A stretch of DNA of 64,000 bases, taken from the NCBI GenBank assembly GCA_031459765.1, contig JAVKHY010000001.1, positions 124,001 through 188,000 of the forward strand, written 5' to 3'. Each line of letters begins with the position of its first letter. The stretch's first letter is position 1. The position numbers were made by a program, and so were the translations under genes. This DNA comes from Armatimonadota bacterium. GTDB lineage: Bacteria; Sysuimicrobiota; Sysuimicrobiia; Sysuimicrobiales; Kaftiobacteriaceae. The notes below the pieces were generated by a model. That model was not told the origin of the DNA, did no database searches, and saw nothing but the letters and a program-made list of their open reading frames with translations. This document shows, piece after piece, positions 20,267 through 29,013 of the stretch.

Positions 20267-22006
20267 ATGAAGTACCGCCTGCTCGCCGACGCCTACGCCG
20301 AGATCGAAACCACGACCTCGCGCCTGGCCATCACCCGGCTGCTGGCCGACCTCTTCCGCCAGGCGCCGCACTCCGTCCTGGCCCGCCTCACCTACCTGAC
20401 GCAGGGCAAACTCTACCCCGACTTCGAGGGTGTGGAGATCGGCGTGGCCGAGAAGATGGCGGTGCGGGCCGTGGCCCAGGCGGCGGGCGTCTCGCCGGAG
20501 GTCGTGACGCGCCAGCTGGCCGCCTCCGGTGACCTCGGATCGGTCGCCGAGACGCTGCTGGCCAAGAGCGCAGGCCGCCGGGCCACGTTGACCGTCGATG
20601 AAGTGTACGACGGGCTGGACCGCGCGGCGCGGGCCGCCGGCGAAGGGGCGCAGTCCGTGCGGATCGGAGCGGTGGCCGGATTGCTGGCCAAAGCGGCACC
20701 GGCCGAGGCGAAGTACATCGTGCGCATGGCCACGGGCAAGCTCCGTCTGGGTGTCGGGGACATGACCATCCTCGACGCCCTGGCCGAGGTCTTCGCCGGG
20801 GGGAAACAGGCCCGCAAGGAACTGGAGCGCGCCTACAACCTGACCTCCGACCTGGGTCAGATTGCCGCCGCCGTCGCCGCGGGCGGCCTGGAGGCGATCC
20901 GCAAGGTTCACGTCGTCGTGGGCAAGCCGATTCGGCCGATGCTGGCCGAGCGCCTGGGCGATCCCGCGGAGGTCCTGGCCAAATTGGGAGGCCGTTGCAT
21001 CGCCGAGTACAAGTACGACGGCGAGCGACTGCAGATCCACAAGAAGGAGTCGGAGGTGGAGATCTTCTCCCGGCGCATGGAGAAGATCACCGCCCAGTAC
21101 CCCGACGTGGTGGACCTGGCCCGGCGCTGCCTGCAGGCAGGCGAGGCCATCGTCGAGGGCGAGGTCGTGGCCGTGGACGCCGATACGGGCGAACTGCGCC
21201 CCTTCCAGGACCTCATGCCGCGCCGGCGCAAGTACGGCATCGAGGAGGCGGTGAAGGAGATCCCCGCCACGTTCTTCGCCTTCGACACCGCCTATGTGGA
21301 CGGGCGGGACCTGACCACCGAACCCTACCAGGCGCGCCGGGCGGTCCTCGCCCGCATCCTCCGACCGGCCGAGCAGTTCAAGCTGGCGACCTCCGCTGAG
21401 GTTTCCTCGGTGGAGGAACTGGAGCGGATCTTCGAGCAGGCCGTGCAGGACGGCTGCGAAGGGCTCGTCTGCAAAGCCACGGGGGGCATCTACCAGGCCG
21501 GAGCCCGCGGATGGCAGTGGATCAAATTCAAGCGCGAGTACCGCAGCGAGATGACCGATGCCGTGGACCTCGTGGTCGTCGGCGCCTTCCACGGCCGGGG
21601 CCGGCGCGGCGGCACCTACGGGGCGCTGCTGATGGCCGCCTACGACGACAAGGAAGACGACTTCAAGACGGTCTGCAAGCTGGGCACGGGCTTCTCCGAC
21701 GAGTTCCTCGCCAGCCTCCCCGCGATGCTCCGCCCCCACGAGCGCGCGGAGCGGCCGGCGCGTGTCACGGCCCGCCTGACGCCCGACGTCTGGATCGAAC
21801 CGGCGGTCGTCTACGAGGTCATCGGCGCGGAGATCACCCTGAGCCCCGTGCACACCGCCGGGTGGGACGTCCTCCGCCAGGGCAGCGGGCTGGCCATCCG
21901 CTTCCCCCGGTTCACACGCGTCCGGGACGACAAGGGCCCCGCCGACGCCACAACCGTGACCGAGCTCGTGGAGATGTACCGGCGCCGGCTGAAGAAGGCC
22001 GGATAG
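20267..22006 (+). CDS. lig: Archaeal-type ATP-dependent DNA ligase
   Basis: This 579-residue ATP-dependent DNA ligase has the three-domain layout of archaeal and eukaryotic enzymes. An N-terminal DNA-binding domain (about 1-210) includes the ATGKLRLGVGDMTILDALAE stretch. The nucleotidyltransferase core has the adenylation lysine Lys249 in EYKYDGER, followed by FSRRMEKIT, EGEVVAVD, EGLVCKA and WIKFKREY. The last part is the OB fold. The size and the presence of the N-terminal domain distinguish it from short bacterial LigD or LigC types. Most bacteria rely on NAD-dependent LigA, so this looks like an acquired archaeal-type gene or an additional repair ligase. Confidence 0.93.
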   Translation: MKYRLLADAYAEIETTTSRLAITRLLADLFRQAPHSVLARLTYLTQGKLYPDFEGVEIGVAEKMAVRAVAQAAGVSPEVVTRQLAASGDLGSVAETLLAKSAGRRATLTVDEVYDGLDRAARAAGEGAQSVRIGAVAGLLAKAAPAEAKYIVRMATGKLRLGVGDMTILDALAEVFAGGKQARKELERAYNLTSDLGQIAAAVAAGGLEAIRKVHVVVGKPIRPMLAERLGDPAEVLAKLGGRCIAEYKYDGERLQIHKKESEVEIFSRRMEKITAQYPDVVDLARRCLQAGEAIVEGEVVAVDADTGELRPFQDLMPRRRKYGIEEAVKEIPATFFAFDTAYVDGRDLTTEPYQARRAVLARILRPAEQFKLATSAEVSSVEELERIFEQAVQDGCEGLVCKATGGIYQAGARGWQWIKFKREYRSEMTDAVDLVVVGAFHGRGRRGGTYGALLMAAYDDKEDDFKTVCKLGTGFSDEFLASLPAMLRPHERAERPARVTARLTPDVWIEPAVVYEVIGAEITLSPVHTAGWDVLRQGSGLAIRFPRFTRVRDDKGPADATTVTELVEMYRRRLKKAG

Positions 22007-22111
22007 GGGGCGAAGATGTGGTTGTGCCCCTGCGGAATCCATGAGACAATGAGCAGGCGTCGCAGAAGCTGGTTCCTCTGTGATAGTCTGCAGGACGAAG
22101 GTGGGAAGATC

Positions 22112-22318
22112 GTGGCGACAGGTACCGTCAAGTGGTTCAACAGTGAGAAGGGGTACGGCTTCATTACCCCGGAGGACGGCTCGAAGGACCTCTTCGTGCA
22201 TTACAGCGCGATCGAGGGCGAGGGCTACAAGTCGTTGAACGAGGGGCAGAAGGTCGAATACACCGAGGGGCAGGGGCAGAAGGGTCCCCAGGCGACCCGA
22301 GTGCGACCTATCGGATAA
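22112..22318 (+). CDS. csp: Cold-shock domain protein
   Basis: This 68-residue protein is a complete cold-shock OB fold that binds single-stranded nucleic acids. RNP1 (KGYGFI) and RNP2 (LFVHYSAI) are intact. The body [14 protein letters not shown] is near consensus. The start is GTG with GGTGGGAAG upstream; the longer frame from 22016 lacks protein character. It is a single gene followed after 30 bp by a strong GC-rich hairpin. Such proteins act as RNA chaperones and may be constitutive in thermophiles or GC-rich organisms. Confidence 0.93.
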   Translation: MATGTVKWFNSEKGYGFITPEDGSKDLFVHYSAIEGEGYKSLNEGQKVEYTEGQGQKGPQATRVRPIG

Positions 22319-22347
22319 CGTCCTTCCGACCGCCAGCATCGCAGGCG

Positions 22348-22376
22348 AAGGCCCGGGCAATCACCGCCCGGGCCTT
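22348..22376 (+). terminator. Strong hairpin after the cold-shock gene
   Basis: Perfect 11-bp arms AAGGCCCGGGC and GCCCGGGCCTT enclose a 7-nt loop. Only a short T run (TTCT) follows, so it is either an atypical intrinsic terminator or a stabilising 3' structure. Confidence 0.75.
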
Positions 22377-22476
22377 CTGACATCGGCGCCACACCGCAGG
22401 TCTCGAGCCCCCCGTCAGTAGGAACCCGGGGAGGCGCGCCGTAGTGGTCCCCTGCAGCCCGTCTCAGGAGGCGATG

Positions 22477-24477
22477 ATGAGTCCCCGTCCGATCGAGATC
22501 GAGGATCTCCTGGCCGTCCGCTTCCCGCACGATCCCGCCGTATCCCCCGATGGCACACAGGTCGTCTTCGCTCTCGGTCGGCTCGATGTCGAGTCGAACG
22601 AGATCCGATCGGCGCTGTGGATGGTGCCGGCAGGCGGCGGCCCGCCGGTCCCGTTCACCAGCGAGGAAGCCCGTGACACGAAGCCCATCTGGTCTCCCGA
22701 CGGACGCCGGATCGCCTTCCTCTCCACGCGCGGCGGCAGGCGCCTGGGCCGGAAGAGGGGCGCGCCGCAGCTGTGGGTGATGCCTGCCGGCGGCGGGGAG
22801 GCGGTGCAGCGGACCTTCTTCCGAGACGGTGTCGCGCAGCCCGCCTGGTCGCCGGACGGACGCCTGCTCGCCTTCGCTTCGCGGGGCAGCCCGGAGCACC
22901 TCGAACGGCGGGAGGACGAGGAGGTGGTCGTCCGGGAGATCCGCCGGGCGAAATACAAGTTCGACGGCCTCGGCTGGGTGGAGCGCCCGGCGCACATCTG
23001 GACGGTCTCCCGGGATGGGGGAACCCCCGTCCGGCTCACCGACGGCGAGTTCGACCACGAGTTCCCGGTGTGGCTGAACGACCACGAGGTCGTGTTCGTG
23101 GCCAACCGCACCCCGGCATCGGATCTCAGCCTGGCCCGCGACCTGTGGGTGGTGGACGTGCGCACGCGTGAGATGCGGCAGATCACGCAGCACGGCGGCC
23201 CCTGCCTCTCGCCCACCCCCTCCCCGGACGGGCGGTGGATCGCCTTCATCGGCCACGACCTCCACGCGGGGCCGGCGACGAACATGGCGGTCTACGTCGT
23301 CCCCTCTGCCGGCGGGCCGGTCACCAATCTCACGGAACGTTTCGACCGCTCGGTGGGCAACGCCGTGGGCAGCGACCTGCGGCTCACCCCTCTCGTCCCC
23401 CGACTGGCCTGGGACGGCGACGGGGCGATCCTCTTCCTGGCCAGCGACGCGGGCCAGACGCACCTCTACGCGGTGCGGCCCGGAGAAGGGACGGTGCGGC
23501 AGATGACCGCCGGGGCCGAAGTGGTCGCGGACTTCCACGTCGGCGGCGGGACGACGGTCGTCCAGCGCATCGGCTCCGCCTCGTTCGACGAGCTGTGGGC
23601 GCTGACCGACGGGCACCTGCGCCCCCTGACCGGCGTGAACGACGGCCTGGCCGGGGAGGTCGCGCTCGGATCGCCGGAACGCTTCTCCTACCTCGGGGCC
23701 GACGGCTGGCCGATGGAAGGCTGGATCCTGACCCCGCCCGGCTTTGACCCCTCCCGGCGCTACCCGGCCGTCCTGCGCATCCACGGAGGACCGCACGCGG
23801 CCTTCGGCGACGCCTGCAGCCATTACGCGCAGCTCCTCGCCGCCCGCGGATACGTCGTGATCATGACCAACCCGCGCGGGAGCCAGGGCTACGGGGAGGC
23901 GTTCACCCGCGCGGTGGTCGGGGACTGGGGCGGCAAAGACGCTGAGGACATCCTGCTGGGCCTGGAGGCCGTGCTGGCGCGGGGCTTCGTCGATCCCGGA
24001 CGCGTCGCGGTCACCGGAGGTTCCTACGGCGGGTTCATGACGAACTGGCTGATCACGCACACCCCGCGGTTTCGCTGCGCCGTCAGCGAGGTATGCGTCA
24101 GCAACCTGCACAACTTCTACGGCACGAGCGACATCGGCGCGACCTGGGGCGAAGCCGAATGGGGGGCGACGCCGTGGGACGATCCGCAGACCCTGCTGGC
24201 CCGCTCGCCGCTGACCTTCGTCCGGAACGTCCAGACCCCCGTCCTGCTCACGGCCAATGAGGACGACCATCGCTGTCCGGTCGAGCAGTCCGAGCAGTTC
24301 TTCATCGCCCTGAAGAAGCTGGGAAAGGACGCCGTCTTCCTTCGCTTCCCGGGGGAGAGCCACACCATGAGCAGCAGCGGCCGGCCCAGAGCGCGACTCG
24401 AGCGGCTGAAGCGCCTGCTGGAATGGTATGCTCAGCACCTGCAGGAGACCAGATCGGCTGTGCCGGCGGGGCGGTAG
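22477..24477 (+). CDS. S9-family prolyl oligopeptidase/acylaminoacyl peptidase
   Basis: This 666-residue serine peptidase has an N-terminal seven-bladed propeller made of TolB/WD-like repeats (AVSPDGTQVVFAL, PIWSPDGRRIAFLS, PAWSPDGRLLAFAS, TPSPDGRWIAFIG). The C-terminal alpha/beta hydrolase domain contains HGGPHAAFG, NPRGSQGYG and the nucleophile Ser516 in GGSYGG. Asp596 or Asp597 in NEDDHRC and His629 in GESHTM complete the triad. This fits the acylaminoacyl peptidase subgroup of S9, which cleaves short peptides in the cytoplasm. AGGAGG lies 5 nt before this ATG; another ATG directly upstream at 22474 is possible. The BNR-repeat gene follows 31 bp later. Confidence 0.9.
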   Translation: MSPRPIEIEDLLAVRFPHDPAVSPDGTQVVFALGRLDVESNEIRSALWMVPAGGGPPVPFTSEEARDTKPIWSPDGRRIAFLSTRGGRRLGRKRGAPQLWVMPAGGGEAVQRTFFRDGVAQPAWSPDGRLLAFASRGSPEHLERREDEEVVVREIRRAKYKFDGLGWVERPAHIWTVSRDGGTPVRLTDGEFDHEFPVWLNDHEVVFVANRTPASDLSLARDLWVVDVRTREMRQITQHGGPCLSPTPSPDGRWIAFIGHDLHAGPATNMAVYVVPSAGGPVTNLTERFDRSVGNAVGSDLRLTPLVPRLAWDGDGAILFLASDAGQTHLYAVRPGEGTVRQMTAGAEVVADFHVGGGTTVVQRIGSASFDELWALTDGHLRPLTGVNDGLAGEVALGSPERFSYLGADGWPMEGWILTPPGFDPSRRYPAVLRIHGGPHAAFGDACSHYAQLLAARGYVVIMTNPRGSQGYGEAFTRAVVGDWGGKDAEDILLGLEAVLARGFVDPGRVAVTGGSYGGFMTNWLITHTPRFRCAVSEVCVSNLHNFYGTSDIGATWGEAEWGATPWDDPQTLLARSPLTFVRNVQTPVLLTANEDDHRCPVEQSEQFFIALKKLGKDAVFLRFPGESHTMSSSGRPRARLERLKRLLEWYAQHLQETRSAVPAGR

Positions 24478-24508
24478 GCGATGCCGCCTACGGAATGAGG
24501 TGGCGGGC

Positions 24509-25510
24509 ATGACCGCGCTGCTCGTGGCCACGGAGCGGGCGCTGTTCGTTGCGCGACGGGCATCACGCTGGTCTGTGGAGGAATCCCTGAAGGGCAAATC
24601 CCCCGATGCCCTCGCCGTTGATCCGCACCATCCCGGGCGTGCCTATGCCGGGACCTGGGGTCACGGCCTGTGGCGCACCGACGACGCCGGCCGCACCTGG
24701 CATCCGGCTGGCCGGGGGATTGCCTACGGCGAGGTCACGGCCGTCGCGGTCAGCCCGGCTGAAGGGGGCGTGGTGTATGCGGGCACGGAACCCAGCGCGG
24801 CCTTTCGCTCTGAGGACGGCGGAGAGACGTGGAACGAGCTGCCGGGACTGCGGGCGCTTCCCTCGTCCCGATCGTGGGCGTTCCCGCCCCGTCCCGAAAC
24901 CCACCACGTCCGCTGGATCGAGACCGATCCGGCCGTCCCCGGCAGAGTTTTCGTGGCCATCGAAGCCGGCGCGCTGGTCCGGACGCTCGACGGCGGCCGG
25001 ACCTGGCTGGACCGGGTGCGCGAAGGGCCGATCGACACGCACACGGCCGCCACGCACACCCTGGCGCCCGGCCGGCTGTACTCCGCGGCGGGAGACGGCT
25101 ACTTCGAAAGCACGGATGCGGGCGAGAGTTGGTCTCGTCAGGTGGACGGCCTGCAACACCGATACCTCGTCGGGGTCGCCGTCCACTCGGCCGACCCGGA
25201 TGCCGTCATCGTCTCTGCCGCATCAGGACCCTACGTCGCGTACAGCCCCCGCCGCGCCGAAGCCTACGTCTACCGCAAGAGCGCAAAGGGGGGATTCCAG
25301 CCGGCCATGGCCGGACTGCCGGACGCCCGAGGCACGGTGGCCAGCCGGTTCGCCGCCAGCCCGGACGAGCCGGGCATCATCTACGCGGCCAACAACCACG
25401 GGACCTTTTGCACCGCCGACGCCGGGAAGACCTGGCAGGTCGTGGAGATCCCCTGGCCCCAGGGCGCATTTGACCGCGGAGTGAATGCGCTGGCCTGCCT
25501 TCCCGACTGA
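24509..25510 (+). CDS. BNR/sialidase-like repeat propeller protein
   Basis: This 333-residue protein is made of repeated BNR/Asp-box modules typical of sortilin- or sialidase-like propellers: RTDDAGRTW, RSEDGGETW, RTLDGGRTW, ESTDAGESW and CTADAGKTW. There is no obvious signal peptide, so it may be cytoplasmic. Asp boxes are structural elements and do not imply sialidase activity. Catalytic residues for glycosidase action are not recognisable. It lies 31 bp after the S9 peptidase gene, so both may share a transcript. GAGGTGGCG precedes the ATG. Function is unknown. Confidence 0.82.
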   Translation: MTALLVATERALFVARRASRWSVEESLKGKSPDALAVDPHHPGRAYAGTWGHGLWRTDDAGRTWHPAGRGIAYGEVTAVAVSPAEGGVVYAGTEPSAAFRSEDGGETWNELPGLRALPSSRSWAFPPRPETHHVRWIETDPAVPGRVFVAIEAGALVRTLDGGRTWLDRVREGPIDTHTAATHTLAPGRLYSAAGDGYFESTDAGESWSRQVDGLQHRYLVGVAVHSADPDAVIVSAASGPYVAYSPRRAEAYVYRKSAKGGFQPAMAGLPDARGTVASRFAASPDEPGIIYAANNHGTFCTADAGKTWQVVEIPWPQGAFDRGVNALACLPD

Positions 25511-25629
25511 ACGATCGTACACCAGCGGCTGAGACGCGCACCCCCTTGCCCGCGGCGAACTTTTGCCCCGGCCTCCGCATCTATCTTCTAGAGGGAACCA
25601 GTCGCCTCAAGAACAGGAGGGAGGACGGC

Positions 25630-25701
25630 ATGAGGGCTTCTCGCGACGAGACGGCGCCAGTACTTGAGACACAGACTGCGCCGGTTCGCGAGACGCAGTG
25701 A
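25630..25701 (+). CDS. Short ORF with a duplicated 8-residue motif
   Basis: This predicted 23-residue peptide starts at ATG with AGGAGGGAGG about 5 nt upstream, the strongest ribosome-binding sequence in this stretch. The peptide contains TAPVLETQ followed at once by TAPVRETQ. The DNA differs at several synonymous sites between the two units, so the duplication has been kept at the protein level or is old. The peptide lacks cysteine and a signal. It lies 119 bp after the BNR-repeat gene and 72 bp before the cupin gene. No family is recognised. It might be a leader peptide, a peptide precursor or chance. Confidence 0.4.
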   Translation: MRASRDETAPVLETQTAPVRETQ

Positions 25702-25773
25702 GGCGGAATGCGGGCGGGAAGGTGTATCGCGCCGGAGACGCCTCTTCCTTCACAAATCCCAAAGGAGGCTGCG

Positions 25774-26148
25774 ATGCGCGGTTCAATGAAAGACCTGCCG
25801 GTGATTCTCGACGTTCCCGAGGGCAAGATCTGGCAGGTGGAATGGGGCGGCAACATCGTCGAGTTCGGCAAGTTCAACCAGCCTGTTGACCCCGCTCCAT
25901 TTTTCAAGGGCCTGCCTGACGATCGTTGTCAGTGTCCGCACTGGGGTTATGTGCTCAAAGGCCGTCTGCGCTATCGTTTCAAGGATCACGAGGAAATCTA
26001 CGAAGCGGGCGATGCCTATTACGCGCCCCCAGGCCACACTCCCGTGTTGGAAGCGGGCGTCGAGTACGTTGAACTCAGCCCGATGAAGGAACTGGCCAAG
26101 ACGATGGAAGTCGTCAAGCGTAACATGCAGATGATGAACCAAGTCTGA
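25774..26148 (+). CDS. Single-domain cupin protein
   Basis: This 124-residue protein is a small cupin beta-barrel. The first cupin motif is degenerate: CPHWGYVLKGRLRYRF has one His and a Cys (CQCPHWG) where the usual pattern has two His. The second motif GDAYYAPPGHTPVLEAG retains a His. Metal binding is therefore possible with a Cys/His set but not certain. AAAGGAGG precedes the ATG. Codons are richer in A/T than in flanking genes, as in the next two genes. It may act as a sensor or as an enzyme of small-molecule metabolism. Confidence 0.82.
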   Translation: MRGSMKDLPVILDVPEGKIWQVEWGGNIVEFGKFNQPVDPAPFFKGLPDDRCQCPHWGYVLKGRLRYRFKDHEEIYEAGDAYYAPPGHTPVLEAGVEYVELSPMKELAKTMEVVKRNMQMMNQV

Positions 26149-26161
26149 ACAAAGAAAAACC

Positions 26162-26776
26162 ATGACCATGACCTCTCGCTGGCGGGGGCTGGCGTTATTC
26201 CTCGGCGGCATCCTGACGGGGATCGGGCTGCTGATCCATCCCAATGACGCGGCTGACCCCAATGTGGTCATCACCGGACGCTGGAGTTTAGCGCACGGTC
26301 TACTCTTCGTCGGCGCGGTGCCGGCTCTGCTCGGGCTGGGGGGTGTTCACGAGCGCCTGAAGGGCTTGCTTGGCTTCATCGCCTACCTGCTGACCTTCAG
26401 CAGCATTGCCTCCTTTATCTTCGCATTTGCGCTCGAAACCTTTGTCGTACCCGTCATGGCCGCCGATCCCAACGCCGGGAAGTTACTGGATCCTACTGGT
26501 CCGTTGCTGGGGGGATCGCTGGGGGTCTTTCTTCTGGTCATCGGTCTCGCTTTTACCTTGGGCGCGATCCTGCTGGGTATTGCCATCCTGCGTTCGAGCG
26601 ACCTGCCCAAGTGGAGCGGGATTCTGTGGATTGGTGCTGCGCCGGTATCGCTGGTTCCACCTCTGCCCTATCCTGTGCTGCTCATCAGCGGTCTGGCCCT
26701 GGGGCTCGCCTTCGCTGTTACGGGCTTTGCCATCTGGTCGCGGCAAATGCCGATGACGCGTCCTGCGATTACCTGA
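26162..26776 (+). CDS. Polytopic membrane protein of unknown function
   Basis: This 204-residue protein has about six hydrophobic segments, starting at residue 8 (WRGLALFLGGILTGIGLLI) and ending near ALGLAFAVTGFAIWS. No catalytic motif is recognised. It resembles DUF4386-like or general four-to-six-pass membrane proteins only in overall layout. It begins 13 bp after the cupin stop, with no strong ribosome-binding sequence (AAAGAAAAACC), and shares that gene's lower-GC codon use. A 12-bp hairpin follows before the GNAT gene. Function is unknown. Confidence 0.78.
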   Translation: MTMTSRWRGLALFLGGILTGIGLLIHPNDAADPNVVITGRWSLAHGLLFVGAVPALLGLGGVHERLKGLLGFIAYLLTFSSIASFIFAFALETFVVPVMAADPNAGKLLDPTGPLLGGSLGVFLLVIGLAFTLGAILLGIAILRSSDLPKWSGILWIGAAPVSLVPPLPYPVLLISGLALGLAFAVTGFAIWSRQMPMTRPAIT

Positions 26777-26783
26777 ACACACG

Positions 26784-26820
26784 GCTGGGCGATGATCTTC
26801 ACCCGAGGTCATCGCCCAGC
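26784..26820 (+). terminator. 12-bp hairpin between membrane and GNAT genes
   Basis: Perfect arms GCTGGGCGATGA and TCATCGCCCAGC surround a 13-nt loop. The second arm ends 16 nt before the GNAT start codon, so it could terminate upstream transcription or mask the start. There is no T run after it. Confidence 0.6.
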
Positions 26821-26836
26821 TTCGAGAGAGACCGAA

Positions 26837-27682
26837 ATGTCTGGTTTTGTCCTTGCCGACTTCTCACCGCCTGCGCTCGCCCAGGCCGTCAAAACCAACC
26901 TGCACAATTTCTTCCGCTATATAGCCCGCGCGACGCCAACGGAATCTCTTGGCGATCCGGAACTGACACGCTGGCACACGCAGGTGCCCTTCCCCTGGTT
27001 CAACGGCGTGCTGGCTTCACGCCCGCCGACGAACGGCGACGAAGAAACCGTGCAGACAGCGATTGCCTGGTTCAAGGCCCGGGCGGTGACACGGTTTACC
27101 TGGTGGCTGACGCCGACGCTGCCGCGCACGGGCTGGGAAAAGCTTCTCCGAGCGCAGGGCTTTCAATCTTCAGACGGGCCGCCTGGCATGGCCGTGGAGT
27201 TGCACGCGCTGAAAGAAGACGGGACCCGCCCTGGGCTTCATATTGCTCCGGTGGCCGACGAAAAGACCTTACAGACGTGGACGCGCACGTTCATCTTCGG
27301 ATATGGATTGCCGCCGGATTGGGAGAAGCCCCTTCTGAAGATGATGACCGGCCTCGGGCTGGACCTGCCCATGCGCAACTACTTGGGCTATCTGGATGGT
27401 AGGCCGGTTGCTACTTCCAACTTATTTCTGAGCGCCGGGGTGGCCGGGGTGCAGTTTGTTGCCACGCTCCCCGAAGCGCGCGGGCAGGGCCTCGGCGGGG
27501 CGATGTCTCTCATGCCTCTGCTCGAGGCGCGGCAGATAGGTTACCACATTGGCGTCCTGCAATCCTCTGCGATGGGCTTCCCGGTCTATCGTCGGCTTGG
27601 ATTTCAGCAGGTTTGCCAGGTGGAGCATTACTACTGGGCAGAGGCGAGCGCGTCTGAAGCAGACGGACACCGAGATCATTGA
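26837..27682 (+). CDS. GNAT-family N-acetyltransferase
   Basis: This 281-residue protein carries one recognisable GNAT domain in its C-terminal half. The acetyl-CoA-binding loop is PEARGQGLGGAMSL (about residues 213-226), and the last strand FPVYRRLGFQQVCQVEHYYW is typical of the fold. The N-terminal half (about 1-140) looks like a degenerate second GNAT-like domain (PPGMAVELHAL). The substrate is unknown. The ATG follows GAGAGAGACC after the 12-bp hairpin. Codon use matches the two genes before it, which together look foreign to the surrounding high-GC sequence. Confidence 0.85.
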   Translation: MSGFVLADFSPPALAQAVKTNLHNFFRYIARATPTESLGDPELTRWHTQVPFPWFNGVLASRPPTNGDEETVQTAIAWFKARAVTRFTWWLTPTLPRTGWEKLLRAQGFQSSDGPPGMAVELHALKEDGTRPGLHIAPVADEKTLQTWTRTFIFGYGLPPDWEKPLLKMMTGLGLDLPMRNYLGYLDGRPVATSNLFLSAGVAGVQFVATLPEARGQGLGGAMSLMPLLEARQIGYHIGVLQSSAMGFPVYRRLGFQQVCQVEHYYWAEASASEADGHRDH

Positions 27683-27820
27683 GTGCAGCCCCCTGGGACC
27701 AGCTGGCGCAGGTGATTAACGTCGTGGAACAGAACCTTCCAGCCTAGCTTGAAACGACCGGCTCTCGCTGATCTTTGAACAGTTCGTCCTATCTTCGCCG
27801 AGGGCGGCCAGGAGCCGACT

Positions 27821-28828
27821 TTGCAGCGCGGCAACGAGTATCAGGCTCATCGAGGCAGGCGGGTTAATACCGACCTCGTCCGTCAGGCCCAGGCAGGGGA
27901 TACCGAAAGCCTGGGCATCCTTCTGGAACGCTGGCGCCCCTATATGTACGCGCGGGCTCTGCAGCTCCTGGTCTCACGCGACGCGGCGGAGGACGCGGTG
28001 CAGGACGCCTGTGTCATCGCTCTTTCCCGCATCGCCGAGATCCGAAACCCTGCTTCCTTTGGGAGCTGGATCTATGCCGTCGTGACGAACGTGTGCCGCG
28101 GTATGCTCCGAAAGGGCGGCAGAGTGGGCGCAGCCTCCCTGGGGCTGGAGAGATACTTATACCTCCACCACCCGGAACAGATGGCGGAGCATTACCTGGA
28201 GTCCGTCGCCTTCAAAGACCTGGTCTGGCGGGCCCTGTCCGGCCTGGGCGAAGATCTGAGAGTAGCGGTGATGCTGCGCTATTTCTCCTCCTACCGTTCC
28301 TATGAGGAGATCGCCCTGATCCTCGGGGTGCCGGTGGGGACGGTACGGAGCCGCCTGGCCGCGGCGAAGGATCAGCTGCTGCGTCAACTGCAGGCCGTGC
28401 GCCCGGCCCATCCGGAGGCCTCCGCCGGCACAACGACGTTTACCGTGAAGACCCTGGGGGAGATCTGGCGCGGTCTCTGGCAAGGTGACGCGCGGCCGTT
28501 CGACTTCTTCGATGCGGATCTGCGCTTTACGTTCGTCTACCCGGATGCGCCGCCATCCTCGCGTTCCGGCATCGCCTCCTGGAAAGATGAAGTGCGGGGC
28601 GACGTTCTTGCCGGCACCGTCGTCTACCCGGATCGTGTCGTCGCCTCCCACACGGTGTCGATTATCGAAGGTCGCATCGAAAACGCGCCGGAGACGCCGA
28701 CGCGCTGCCCTCCCGGCGCCGTCGCCGTGCTCTTCCACGGCGCGCACCGCATCACGCGCATGCGCATCCACATGGAACCCCGCCCGGCCGGGACGAGGGA
28801 CCGCTCGCCCCGGTCGTCTCCGGCATAG
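27821..28828 (+). CDS. ECF sigma factor with C-terminal extension
   Basis: This 335-residue protein has sigma-70 region 2 (about 18-85, LLERWRPYMYARALQLLVSRDAAEDAVQDA) and region 4 (about 130-185, RSYEEIALILGVPVGTVRSRLAAAKDQLLRQ). It ends in a 130-residue extension (VKTLGEIWRGLWQGDARPFDFF) possibly of SnoaL-like fold, as in ECF41-type factors, where the tail regulates activity in place of an anti-sigma factor. No anti-sigma gene is adjacent. The start is TTG with AGGAG about 10 nt upstream. A 138-bp gap precedes it. Target genes cannot be deduced here. Confidence 0.82.
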   Translation: MQRGNEYQAHRGRRVNTDLVRQAQAGDTESLGILLERWRPYMYARALQLLVSRDAAEDAVQDACVIALSRIAEIRNPASFGSWIYAVVTNVCRGMLRKGGRVGAASLGLERYLYLHHPEQMAEHYLESVAFKDLVWRALSGLGEDLRVAVMLRYFSSYRSYEEIALILGVPVGTVRSRLAAAKDQLLRQLQAVRPAHPEASAGTTTFTVKTLGEIWRGLWQGDARPFDFFDADLRFTFVYPDAPPSSRSGIASWKDEVRGDVLAGTVVYPDRVVASHTVSIIEGRIENAPETPTRCPPGAVAVLFHGAHRITRMRIHMEPRPAGTRDRSPRSSPA

Positions 28829-28926
28829 ACACTGCGTCGAGCGGCGAACCCGGCGACGAGCGATTCAAGAGCAGAACGAAGCCAGGGGATTGAGAGACGC
28901 GGTCGCGACCTAAGAGACCGAAGGTA

Positions 28927-29001
28927 TGGAGCCGGCGACGAGATTCGAACTCGTGACCTGCGCATTACGAGTGCGCTGCTCTACCACTGAGCTACGCCGG
29001 C
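28927..29001 (-). tRNA. tRNA-Thr (anticodon CGT), CCA encoded
   Basis: The minus-strand sequence folds into a full cloverleaf with acceptor stem GCCGGCG/CGCCGGC, D stem GCTC/GAGC, anticodon stem GCGCA/TGCGC around loop CTCGTAA, T arm GGTTCGAATC-type loop (GTTCGAATC) and encoded CCA. The anticodon CGT reads ACG. Confidence 0.96.
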
Positions 29002-29013
29002 TCGGACAGAAGC

